The notes below the pieces were generated by a model. That model searched no databases, was not told the DNA's origin, and was given only the letters and a program-made list of their open reading frames with translations. Positions 49,521 to 57,048 of a DNA stretch of 64,000 nucleotides are shown piece after piece (within the stretch, counting starts at the first letter, position 1; each line of letters begins with the position of its first letter). The stretch covers positions 54,444-118,443 of the forward strand of contig NZ_JAHYSG010000027.1 of NCBI RefSeq assembly GCF_022095675.1, read 5' to 3'. The stretch comes from Dactylosporangium sp. AC04546 (GTDB taxonomy: Bacteria > Actinomycetota > Actinomycetes > Mycobacteriales > Micromonosporaceae). Both the position numbers and the translations under genes were made by a program.

Positions 49521-51218
49521 TCACGACCGCGCGGTGCACACCTGGTCCGACGGGGCGTACGTGTCGGCGTCGATGACAGCCCACACCTGGTAGCAGTAGT
49601 CCAGGGCGGTGTTGAGCCCCTCCAGCTTGATGGTGGTGCCGCCCTGCTCGACGACCTTCTGCACCGTCACGGCGCTGCCGCGCGGGCCGCCGAGCACGGC
49701 GAACTGGACCGTGCCGCCCGTCGGATCGCTCCAGGTGAGGGTCACCGAGCCGCCGCCGTCGACGAGCTTGACGTCCCGCGGCGCCCCCTCCCCGGTGGGG
49801 CGCAGGCGGCCAGGGCCGGACGGCGCGGCCGCCGATGCCGGCGGCTGTGCGCCGCTGCCGCCGGCCCGGGTGCCGGCGCGGTTGTTCGCGAGGAACAGCA
49901 CGCCGCCGAGCGCGCAGAGCGCCACGGCGAGCGTCGCGCCGGCGACGATCAGCCAGGTGCGGCGCGGGCGGCGCTCCTGCGGCCAGTCGCCGCCGTCGCC
50001 GAACGGGTCGAAGTCCGCGCCGTAGCCCGGCCGCGCGCCGGGCGGGTACGCCGGGCCCGGGACCGGGCCGGCGGGGTCCACCGTGTCCATGGCCTCGAAC
50101 CCGTACGGCGGCGGCTCGCCGCCGCGGGGCGGCAGCGGGAACCCGAGCATCGACGTGCTCGGCGGCGCTTCGGCGCGGCCGGGACCGGTCCAGCGCGGGT
50201 CCACGGCCGGCGCCGGCGCCGCCAGGCGCCTGTCCGGCGCGGGGTCGTCCTGATCCCCGTCGTCGCCCGACGGCGATTCCGGGTCGAAGGAAGGGTCGAA
50301 GGAAGGGTCGAAGGAGGGGCCGAAGGAGGGGCCGAAGGGGCTGGTGTGCGGTGTCGGTTCCAGGTCGAAGGGGTCACTCAGCGGTGTCGGTTCCAGGCCG
50401 AAGGGGTCGCTCAGCGGGGGTGGCGACACCGGGTCCGCGCTGCCGGTGTGCAGGCTCAGCGCGGCCGCGAAGGCGCGTGCGTCCGCGTGCCGGTGCTCCG
50501 GATCCTTGTGCAGGCCCCGGGCCAGCTCCCGCCGCAGCCACAGCGGCACGTCCGGCCGGGGCACCTCCGGCGGCGGCTCGCTCAGCAGCTGCTCGACCGT
50601 GTCGAACGGCGGCCGCCCGGCGAGCAGGTGCCACATCGTCGACGCGAGCCCGTACACGTCGGCCGCCGGGGACAGCCGGCCGTCCGTGACCGTCTCCGGC
50701 GCGCGGTGGCCGGGCGCCTCGAGCCGCGGATCCGGTGCGGCGCGAGCGATGCGGAAGTCCGCCAGCACCGGGCTGAACGCCAGCCGCAGCACGTTCGACG
50801 GCGTGACGGCGCCGTGCACCAGGCCCGACTCGTGCGCCGCGTGCAGCGCCTCGGCGATCGTCTCGCCGGCCTCGGCCACCACGTCGACCGGCAGCGGGCC
50901 GTCGCGGTCCAGCAGGTCGGCGTACGAGCCCTCGCCGGCGTGCTCCATCACCACGTAGGGCCGGCCCGTCGCGGTCAGGCCGGTGTCGATGATCCGGGCC
51001 ATGTGCGGATGGCTGCCGGTCAGCAGTACCGTCGCCTCAAGCTCCTGCTCGAACCACGCCGCCGCCCGGTCGGCGCCGTCGGTGTCGAGCACCTTGACGG
51101 CCACCGTGCGCTCGACGTGGTCCTGCCGGGCCCGGAACACCGCCGAGCGGGCGCCACGGCCGATCGGGGCGAAGTCGTGGTACCCGGGGATCTCGGGTGC
51201 CGGCGGCGCTGGTGTCAT
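49521..51218 (-). CDS. Membrane pseudokinase with C-terminal fibronectin-III-like domain
   Basis: A 565-residue protein with an N-terminal kinase fold (12-265), a long Pro/Asp/Gly-rich cytoplasmic linker (about 275-425), one membrane helix (about 430-455) and an external beta domain (about 485-565). The fold keeps the Gly loop GRGARSAVF and K42, but the catalytic HRD is HGA (135-137) and the DFG is DFR (154-156); N142 is kept. With no catalytic aspartate it is probably a pseudokinase. The linker carries the tandem repeats at 50281-50415. The external domain is clearly paralogous to that of 52280-52870: both share TLTW/TVTWTD, a VLGGPRG/VLSGPRD stretch and YCYQV/YCFQV before a Cys near the end. 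Possible role: sensing or tethering at the envelope. Confidence 0.9.
   Translation of the reverse strand: MTPAPPAPEIPGYHDFAPIGRGARSAVFRARQDHVERTVAVKVLDTDGADRAAAWFEQELEATVLLTGSHPHMARIIDTGLTATGRPYVVMEHAGEGSYADLLDRDGPLPVDVVAEAGETIAEALHAAHESGLVHGAVTPSNVLRLAFSPVLADFRIARAAPDPRLEAPGHRAPETVTDGRLSPAADVYGLASTMWHLLAGRPPFDTVEQLLSEPPPEVPRPDVPLWLRRELARGLHKDPEHRHADARAFAAALSLHTGSADPVSPPPLSDPFGLEPTPLSDPFDLEPTPHTSPFGPSFGPSFDPSFDPSFDPESPSGDDGDQDDPAPDRRLAAPAPAVDPRWTGPGRAEAPPSTSMLGFPLPPRGGEPPPYGFEAMDTVDPAGPVPGPAYPPGARPGYGADFDPFGDGGDWPQERRPRRTWLIVAGATLAVALCALGGVLFLANNRAGTRAGGSGAQPPASAAAPSGPGRLRPTGEGAPRDVKLVDGGGSVTLTWSDPTGGTVQFAVLGGPRGSAVTVQKVVEQGGTTIKLEGLNTALDYCYQVWAVIDADTYAPSDQVCTARS
50281..50340 (-). repeat. 12-nt tandem repeat, five units, in the pseudokinase linker
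   Basis: Five copies of GGGTCGAAGGAA-like units (the last two GGGCCGAAGGAG/GGG) encode the PSFD/PSFG periodicity of the linker. Copies differ by one or two bases, so it is an old but variable array. Confidence 0.85.
50350..50415 (-). repeat. 33-nt tandem repeat, two units, in the pseudokinase linker
   Basis: Two copies (50350-50382 and 50383-50415) differing at two positions encode SDPFGLEPTPL and SDPFDLEPTPH. With the adjacent 12-nt array it makes this gene a likely length-variable locus. Confidence 0.85.
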
Positions 51219-51252
51219 CTGCGGTCCGTTCCCGATCGGTGTTGAATACTAC

Positions 51253-51271
51253 ACAGTTAATACGACACTGT
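51253..51271. promoter_or_regulatory. Dyad in the pseudokinase / phosphatase divergent region
   Basis: ACAGT-N9-ACTGT with an AT-rich core (TTAATACGA region). Flanking CTACA and TGTAG extend it imperfectly. The region 51219-51306 otherwise has no convincing promoter boxes. Possible operator shared by both genes. Confidence 0.35.
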
Positions 51272-51306
51272 AGCGTGCCAGGACCGGCTGTGGTGAAGTG
51301 TGTCGT

Positions 51307-52275
51307 ATGCCGAACCGGGACCCCGGACCTGGCCCAGGTTCCGTCACCCCGCTGCTCCGCCTCGCGCACCTGGCGATGGCCGCGGCGACCGAGCACCTCA
51401 GCCGCGGCTATGCCGCGCTCGTCGCCGCCTTCGCCGCGGCCCCGGCACCGCCGCCGGCCGAGCCGCCGCGGGAGCTGGCCGCCGCCGCGGAACGGCAGGC
51501 GGAGGCCGCGATGCGGGCCCGGATCCGCCGGGAGTACCCCGGGCACGCGATCGCCGGGGAGGTGCTCGGCGCCGCCGGGGACTGCGAGTGGCTGTGGGCG
51601 CTCGACGCGCTCGACGGCACCGGCGCGCTGCTGCGCACGGCCCGCGCCGAGGCGTTCGGGTCCGCGCCGGCCGACCCGGCGCCGGCGTTCGGCGTGACCG
51701 TGGCCGTCGTGCACCGCGACCGTCCGGTCGCCGGTGTCGTCGGGCAGCTGCGTCCCGGCGCGGGTGGCCTCGGGCTGTCCCGGGTCTGGTCCGGGGCGGC
51801 CGGACAACCCACCACCTGCGACGGCGCCCCGGTCTTCCCGGGGTCCGCCGCCGGGCTGGCGCACGCGACGATGGCCACCACCGCGCCGGAGGTCATGTTC
51901 GGCACCCGCGCCTCGTGGTCGTCGTTCCAGGCGCTGCGTGAGCGCACCGCCGCGCTCGTCGCCGAGCAGAACTGCGTCGGGTTCATGCGGCTGCTCGGCG
52001 GCGGCGTGGAGATCGCGGCCGAGCGCGACCTGGCCCTGCCGGACGCGGCCGCGCTGGTCCCGGTGCTGCGGGGCGCCGGCGTCGTCGTCACCGACCACGA
52101 CGGCCGTCCGCCCCGGTTCGACGCGGGGGCGCGCGACGGCGAGTACGCGCTGCTCGCCGCGCCGCCGGCGCTGCACGGGGCGGCCCTGACCGTGCTGCGC
52201 GCGGGAGTTGCGGACGACCGGAACACGTTCGCGCTCGGGCCCGCGCCGCGCGGCTACCGTCGCAAGTTCGGCTGA
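51307..52275 (+). CDS. Inositol-monophosphatase-family protein
   Basis: A 322-residue member of the Mg-dependent phosphatase superfamily. The metal site reads GEVLG (84-88) where the family has GEE, and LDALDGTG (99-106) where it has DPIDGT; the two aspartates D100 and D103 are kept. The third element, normally WDxAAG, is LPDAAALVPVLRGAG near residues 245-260, followed by VVTDHDGRP as usual. One glutamate ligand therefore seems lost, so activity may be reduced or changed. Substrate could be inositol phosphate, histidinol phosphate or PAP. ATG 51307 used; a GTG at 51298 is alternative. It sits between the two FN3 membrane genes, convergent with the short one. Confidence 0.8.
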   Translation: MPNRDPGPGPGSVTPLLRLAHLAMAAATEHLSRGYAALVAAFAAAPAPPPAEPPRELAAAAERQAEAAMRARIRREYPGHAIAGEVLGAAGDCEWLWALDALDGTGALLRTARAEAFGSAPADPAPAFGVTVAVVHRDRPVAGVVGQLRPGAGGLGLSRVWSGAAGQPTTCDGAPVFPGSAAGLAHATMATTAPEVMFGTRASWSSFQALRERTAALVAEQNCVGFMRLLGGGVEIAAERDLALPDAAALVPVLRGAGVVVTDHDGRPPRFDAGARDGEYALLAAPPALHGAALTVLRAGVADDRNTFALGPAPRGYRRKFG

Positions 52276-52279
52276 GCGG

Positions 52280-52870
52280 TCAGGATCGTTTCGTGCACAC
52301 CGGATCGGCGCGCGCGTAGTCGTCGGTACCGATGATGGCGAGCACCTGGAAGCAGTAGTCCTGCCGCGGGTCCAGGCCGCGCAGGACCAGGGTCGTGGTG
52401 CCCGGCGCGAGCAGCCGCCGCACCGTGGCCGCGCCGTCGCGGGGCCCGCTCAGCACCGCGTGCTGCGCGGTGCCCGCGGTCCGGTCGGTCCAGGTGACGG
52501 TGACGGTCGCGCCCTCGTCGCGCAGCCGCACGTCGCCCGGCGTGCCGGGCCGCGCTCCGGCACCGGACGAGAGGACGGCCCCGGGCGATCCGGATGGTCG
52601 CGGGCCAGGGGGAGTCCCGGAGGGTCCGTCGAACGCCCCCGTCGCGAGCAGCAGCATGACGACCAGCGCGGCGACGACCGCGACGATCAACGGCCAGGTG
52701 CGGCGCGCCGGCGGATGCTCGTCCCAGCTGTCCGCGCCGTCGAAGTCCAGGTCCGGGACCGGCCCTGCGGCCGGCCGCGGCTCGGGCGCGGCCGTCTGCG
52801 GCGGCCGACCGGGCAAGGAGGGCGAGGAGGGCGGGAACGGCGGGAACTCGGGATCGTCGTCGGTGGACAC
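52280..52870 (-). CDS. Short membrane protein with fibronectin-III-like domain
   Basis: A 196-residue protein: Pro-rich acidic cytoplasmic N-terminus (1-58), one membrane helix (about 59-80, WPLIVAVVAALVVMLLLATG), a Pro/Ser/Gly linker and an external FN3-like beta domain (about 110-196). The domain shares its whole pattern with that of the pseudokinase, including VTVTWTDRTAGTAQHAVL and the C-terminal YCFQVLAI and VCT. It looks like the pseudokinase without its kinase part, perhaps a duplication or a decoy. It lies 4 nt after the NlpC-type gene in the same direction, so it may belong to the secretion-locus transcript. Confidence 0.85.
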   Translation of the reverse strand: MSTDDDPEFPPFPPSSPSLPGRPPQTAAPEPRPAAGPVPDLDFDGADSWDEHPPARRTWPLIVAVVAALVVMLLLATGAFDGPSGTPPGPRPSGSPGAVLSSGAGARPGTPGDVRLRDEGATVTVTWTDRTAGTAQHAVLSGPRDGAATVRRLLAPGTTTLVLRGLDPRQDYCFQVLAIIGTDDYARADPVCTKRS

Positions 52871-52874
52871 CGCC

Positions 52875-53999
52875 TCACTCCGACACGTACGGCCGGCGGA
52901 TGGTGGCGATGGTCTGCCAGTTGCTCACCGGCGTCACCTTCACCACGTCGCCGGTCTTCGGGGCCTGCACCACGTACTGCGCGCCGTCCGGTCCGCGCCC
53001 GATGTACATGCCGACGTGCCCCGGCATGGCGACCGTGCCGTCCTTGCCCGGGATGAGGATCAGGTCGCCCGGGACCATCGCGTCGAGCCCGGGGACCTCG
53101 GTGCCGGCGTGTGCCTGGTCGGTGGTCACCCGGGGCAGGGCGACGCCGACCGTGGCCCAGGCCGTCTGCACCAGCCCGGAGCAGTCGTAGGTGTCCGGCC
53201 CCTCCGCACCGTACTCGTACGGCTTGCCCAGCTGGGCGAGCGCGAACCCGACGACGGTCGCCAGCGTCGGGTCGGCCGGCGGCTCGAACCCGGCCGGGAG
53301 CCCGCCCCCGGCGGCCTCGGCCCCGTCGGTACCCCCGCCGCAGCCCTGCAGGTAGCCCGGCGCGCCGGTCCCCGGTGTACCGAGCGGGTCGATCAGCGGG
53401 TCGATCACCGGGTCGGCCGTCGGCAGCAGCGGCCCGGCCGCCGGTGACGCCGTCGTCCAGTACCGCTCGACGAGCGCCGTCGCGAGCGACTCCCACGGGG
53501 CGTACGCCTCCGGGTACGCCGAGCGCTGCACCGCCTGGGCGGCCTGGGTGAGCGGGATCGTCGCCCAGCCCGGCACCCGCACGAGGCGCGTCAGGAACGC
53601 CGTCGTCGCCTTCACCGGGTCCGCGGCGACCTCGCCGCCATAGATCGAGACGCGCTGCTGGAACAGCCCGACGGAGTCGTGGTCGAGCTGCTCGAGGCTG
53701 TTGCGCAGGCTCGACTCCTGCAGGGCGGTGGCGACGGCGATTACGGCGGCCCGCGTGCCGTCCGGCCGGAACGCCTGCGCCGTCGACACGATCGTCTGCG
53801 CGTTGCCGAGCTGCTCGGCGTCGAGCCGCACGCCCTCCACGGCGGCGCCCGGGCCGCCCGGCCCGCAGGCCTGCGCGTAGGCGCCGCCGGCCGCCCCGCC
53901 GCTGCCGGCGCCGAGCGCGCCGCTGACGCCGGCCATCAGCAGCAGCGAACACGGCCCGCACCAGAGCAGCGCCGCGAGGACGAGCAGCCAGCGTCTCAT
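52875..53999 (-). CDS. NlpC/P60 peptidase with N-terminal transglycosylase-like domain
   Basis: A 374-residue envelope enzyme. N-terminal membrane anchor or signal (residues 3-30), then a lysozyme-like domain (about 58-180) with E95 in VATALQESSLRN as likely catalytic Glu and the DSVGLFQQRVS segment, a Pro-rich linker, and a C-terminal NlpC/P60 domain (about 243-374) with C273 in TYDCSGLVQTAW and H328 in MPGHVGMYIG. Together these would open peptidoglycan glycan strands and stem peptides, the job of VirB1-like proteins in type IV secretion. Start ATG 53999 in a 4-nt overlap with the VirB4-type ATPase gene. Confidence 0.9.
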   Translation of the reverse strand: MRRWLLVLAALLWCGPCSLLLMAGVSGALGAGSGGAAGGAYAQACGPGGPGAAVEGVRLDAEQLGNAQTIVSTAQAFRPDGTRAAVIAVATALQESSLRNSLEQLDHDSVGLFQQRVSIYGGEVAADPVKATTAFLTRLVRVPGWATIPLTQAAQAVQRSAYPEAYAPWESLATALVERYWTTASPAAGPLLPTADPVIDPLIDPLGTPGTGAPGYLQGCGGGTDGAEAAGGGLPAGFEPPADPTLATVVGFALAQLGKPYEYGAEGPDTYDCSGLVQTAWATVGVALPRVTTDQAHAGTEVPGLDAMVPGDLILIPGKDGTVAMPGHVGMYIGRGPDGAQYVVQAPKTGDVVKVTPVSNWQTIATIRRPYVSE

Positions 54000-55513
54000 G
54001 GGCCGGTCTCCGCCTTCAGCGCGGCGTTGGTGTCGAACAGGGGTACCTCCAGCGGCGTCCGCACGGTGGTCACCTTGAACACCCGGTCGCCGACCATCCA
54101 CACGGCCCGGCCGGTGCGCTGCCGGGCCCAGCCGGCGACCCAGTCACGGGCGATGTCGGTGAGCCCGACGAGCTGGGCGAGCTCCTCGGCGATCGTCGGG
54201 TCCTGGGCGAACATCACCTTCGTGTCGCACAGCGCCATCATGTCCTTGGCGATGGCGACCTCCTGGCTGCCGGCGGCGCCGACGGCGAGCAGGTCGCTGG
54301 GCTTGTGCGCGACGATCACCTGGATCTCGCCGTCGTTGCGGGACAGCCGCAGGTCGGCGTCGAGCGACTGGACCGCCCCGACGCCGAGGCGCATCTGCCG
54401 CCAGACCTCGTCGCGGACCACGATGGTGATCTCACCCGGCCGGCGCAGGTCCGTCATCGCCCGCGACCACGAGTTGACGCAGGCGAGGGCGACGCCGACC
54501 ACCTCGTCGCCGAGGTCGTTGAGGCGGCGCAGCGACAGCGACTGGATCGGCGCGTTCCAGTCCAGCCGGACGGTCGTCGGCGCGTCGAACAGCCCGGCGA
54601 GCGCGCCCCGCACCAGCGTGCCGAGCGCGTCCGTGCTCTGCCGGGTCGCGTCGACCATGCGCTGGACGCTCGGGTACCGGCACTGCTCGGCGAGCTGCGC
54701 GGTCGGGCGGGCCAGCGCGTCGTACACCTCCGGGATCGTGACCGCGCGCAGCTGCCCGCCGCCCCGCGACCAGCCCGACAGCTCGGCGACGACCATGGCC
54801 AGGGCGCTCTCGTCCGACGGCGACGCCGTGATGCCCCGCACCCCGATGAGCGCCTTCAGCAGCACCACCCAGCGGGCGAAGATCAGCGCGGCCCGCGCCT
54901 GCCGCTCCGCCGCGGGCAGCTGGTCCCAGCTCTGCCCGAGCGGTCCGAGGTCGAGCGGGTTGATCCGCACCGGCAGGCCGAGCCCGAGCGAGATGGGCTC
55001 GACGCCGACCGCGTGGCACAGCGGCTCGTACTCGCCCTTGACGTCGCCGGCGACGAGGACCCGCGCCCCGAACAGCATCATCCGCAGCAGCAGCGCCTTG
55101 ACCGTGGTGGACTTGCCCTGGCCGGGCTTGCCGAAGAAGATCAGGTTCGGGTTGGTGACGATCTGGTTGAGCACCCACCCCACCGGGTCGACGTAGAAGC
55201 CGCCCGCGGTGAGCGCGTCGTAGCCGATGAGCGCGCCGGTCGGCGGCAGGCCGTTGGCGGTCAGCAGCGGGAAGATGCCGCCGACCTCGGCGGTCGACGC
55301 GCGGTACACCACCAGCGGCGCGGCGACCGGCGACCAGCCGTGGCCGGGCCGGGCGTGCCCGCGCGCCGGGGCCGGCGGCCGCAGCAGCGCCGCCTCCTCG
55401 CGGTGCCGTTCGCGGCCGCTGTCGCCGGACGGCCGCGCGGACGGCAGCTGCCCGCCGAAGTCGGAGGCCAGCTGCGGCAGTGACCGCCCGGCCGGCGGCC
55501 GGCGCCGGGCCAT
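53996..55513 (-). CDS. VirB4-like secretion ATPase, C-terminal motor part
   Basis: A 505-residue ATPase with Walker A FFGKPGQGKSTTVK (P-loop 128-136), a Walker-B-like IVVRDEVWRQM, and a late segment VIVAHKPSDLLAVG typical of VirB4/TraC motors. At 505 residues it lacks the N-terminal half of normal VirB4 proteins (about 800 residues). The overlapping upstream gene (55513-57048) supplies a matching N-terminal part. The ATG at 55513 overlaps that gene's stop by 4 nt; the longer frame to 57340 is a shadow of it. It powers assembly or transfer at the inner membrane. Confidence 0.9.
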   Translation of the reverse strand: MARRRPPAGRSLPQLASDFGGQLPSARPSGDSGRERHREEAALLRPPAPARGHARPGHGWSPVAAPLVVYRASTAEVGGIFPLLTANGLPPTGALIGYDALTAGGFYVDPVGWVLNQIVTNPNLIFFGKPGQGKSTTVKALLLRMMLFGARVLVAGDVKGEYEPLCHAVGVEPISLGLGLPVRINPLDLGPLGQSWDQLPAAERQARAALIFARWVVLLKALIGVRGITASPSDESALAMVVAELSGWSRGGGQLRAVTIPEVYDALARPTAQLAEQCRYPSVQRMVDATRQSTDALGTLVRGALAGLFDAPTTVRLDWNAPIQSLSLRRLNDLGDEVVGVALACVNSWSRAMTDLRRPGEITIVVRDEVWRQMRLGVGAVQSLDADLRLSRNDGEIQVIVAHKPSDLLAVGAAGSQEVAIAKDMMALCDTKVMFAQDPTIAEELAQLVGLTDIARDWVAGWARQRTGRAVWMVGDRVFKVTTVRTPLEVPLFDTNAALKAETGP

Positions 55514-57048
55514 CAGCCCCAGCTCCGCGACGGCAGGCCGACACCGAGCGGTAGGCACGCGGCGACGAAGCCCGAGTCCTGGGCCAGTTCGAGGCGCAGC
55601 AGCCGGAACTGGCAGGCCCGCGCGGTCGCCTCGAGGTTGGCGGCGTGGTCCTCCACCGGCCAGCTGGACGGCACGGTGACCGCCACCGCGCCGGCGACCC
55701 GGACCATGGTGTGCCCGGCCACCACCTGGCTCTCGTGCACCGCGATCTCCGCCTCCCGCCGCCGGTGGGCCTGACCGACCCGGAACCCGCGGGTCCGGCG
55801 CACCTCGGCGGCCATCTCGGCCGTCCAGACGTCCCGTTCGACCTGCCGGCCGGCACTGGCCGGGTTCTGCGGCTCGTAGTGCAGCGCGAGCGTGCGCCGC
55901 TCGCCCGGCTCGGCCGGCGCCAGCATCCGGGCGAGCGAACCGACGCGGGTCGGCAGCTCGGGCAGCAGCAGCGTGTAGCTCACGGTGGTGAACGCGTCGT
56001 GCGTGTAGCTGCGCGGCGCGGGTGGCGGGGCGGTCACCGGGCCGGCGACGCCCAGCGGCAGCCCGGTGAGCGTCGGCAGGCCCCGGGCCTGCTCCTGTTT
56101 CGCCTGCTCCAGCGCGGGGGTCTCGGCCAGGTTGTAGCCGGTGCGGATGGCGGCGGCGACGTCCTCGGTGTGCAGCCACCGCACCCCGGTCACGCCGAGC
56201 CCGCGCAGGTGGTTCTCGACCTCCTGCAGGTGCCGGTAGAGCACCCGCGCCCGGCCCTCCAGGCCGCCGCCGGCCTGCTGCGCCGTGCGGCGGATGCGCC
56301 CCTCCGACACGCCGACCGTCACGTACACCTCGTGGCGCACCGCGGCGGCCACCACGGCCTGCTCGAGCTGCCGGCTGATGTCGCGCACGATGCCCGGCGC
56401 GTGGGTCGACACGTGGTCGGCGACCCAGGCCGCGCGCTCGGCCCCGTCGTCGGGCACGGTCCGGACCAGGATCGAGATCCGCGAGACCTGCTCGCCCCGG
56501 GCCGCGGCGGCCAGCAGCGCCCCCAGCTGGTCCGCGAACGCGTTGCGGGTCGCCTCGTCCACCGCGCCGAGACCGGGATGGCTGATCTGCGCGACCGACG
56601 CCCACTGCCCGGACCGCGGGTCGTGGATCACGCAGACCCGCTGCAGCATCGGCCCGAACGGGGGGCCGTCGTGCAGCCGGAGCCCGGCGATGACACCCGG
56701 AAGGTCCAGGGTCGCCAGCTCCCGGCGGGTCGTCAGCCCGGTCGACGCCCGGGACCGCCACCTCGACCAGCCCATCACACGCCCCCACAGGTAGAGATAG
56801 AGATCGACCAGCCAGCGCACGGACGGCCGTCCGCGCACCGGCAACGCGACGAGCAGCACACCGACGGCGGACGCCGGCGCGATCTTGAGGGCCAGCAGCC
56901 ACACTCCGTTGCTGACGGCGAGCAGCAGCGGCATCAGGGCCGCGCCGGACAGCACCGCCTGCCAGCCCGTCAGGCCCATGAACCAGCCGTACCGCTCGCG
57001 CCGCCAGCCGCTGTAGACGCGGTCCCGCCCGGACGCCGCCGTGCTCAT
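55513..57048 (-). CDS. SCO6880-family protein (PrgI-like membrane part plus VirB4 N-terminal-like domain)
   Basis: A 511-residue protein. Two membrane helices near the N-terminus (about 28-75, WQAVLSGAALMPLLLAVSNG then VLLVALPVRGRPSVRWL) resemble PrgI; the rest is a large soluble domain with a TTRRELATLDLPGVIAG core and HHEV-less VirB4 N-terminal topology. In actinomycete integrative elements, such as the SCO6880 neighbourhood of Streptomyces coelicolor, this protein is encoded next to a VirB4-type ATPase. Start ATG 57048 overlaps the TrbL-like gene stop by 4 nt; the open frame to 58368 is shadow. Confidence 0.85.
   Translation of the reverse strand: MSTAASGRDRVYSGWRRERYGWFMGLTGWQAVLSGAALMPLLLAVSNGVWLLALKIAPASAVGVLLVALPVRGRPSVRWLVDLYLYLWGRVMGWSRWRSRASTGLTTRRELATLDLPGVIAGLRLHDGPPFGPMLQRVCVIHDPRSGQWASVAQISHPGLGAVDEATRNAFADQLGALLAAAARGEQVSRISILVRTVPDDGAERAAWVADHVSTHAPGIVRDISRQLEQAVVAAAVRHEVYVTVGVSEGRIRRTAQQAGGGLEGRARVLYRHLQEVENHLRGLGVTGVRWLHTEDVAAAIRTGYNLAETPALEQAKQEQARGLPTLTGLPLGVAGPVTAPPPAPRSYTHDAFTTVSYTLLLPELPTRVGSLARMLAPAEPGERRTLALHYEPQNPASAGRQVERDVWTAEMAAEVRRTRGFRVGQAHRRREAEIAVHESQVVAGHTMVRVAGAVAVTVPSSWPVEDHAANLEATARACQFRLLRLELAQDSGFVAACLPLGVGLPSRSWG

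Noticed and set aside
53679-55196. 505-residue plus-strand open frame opposite the VirB4 and NlpC genes
   Set aside because: Ser/Arg/Pro-rich antisense composition, no start signal and no recognisable domain.
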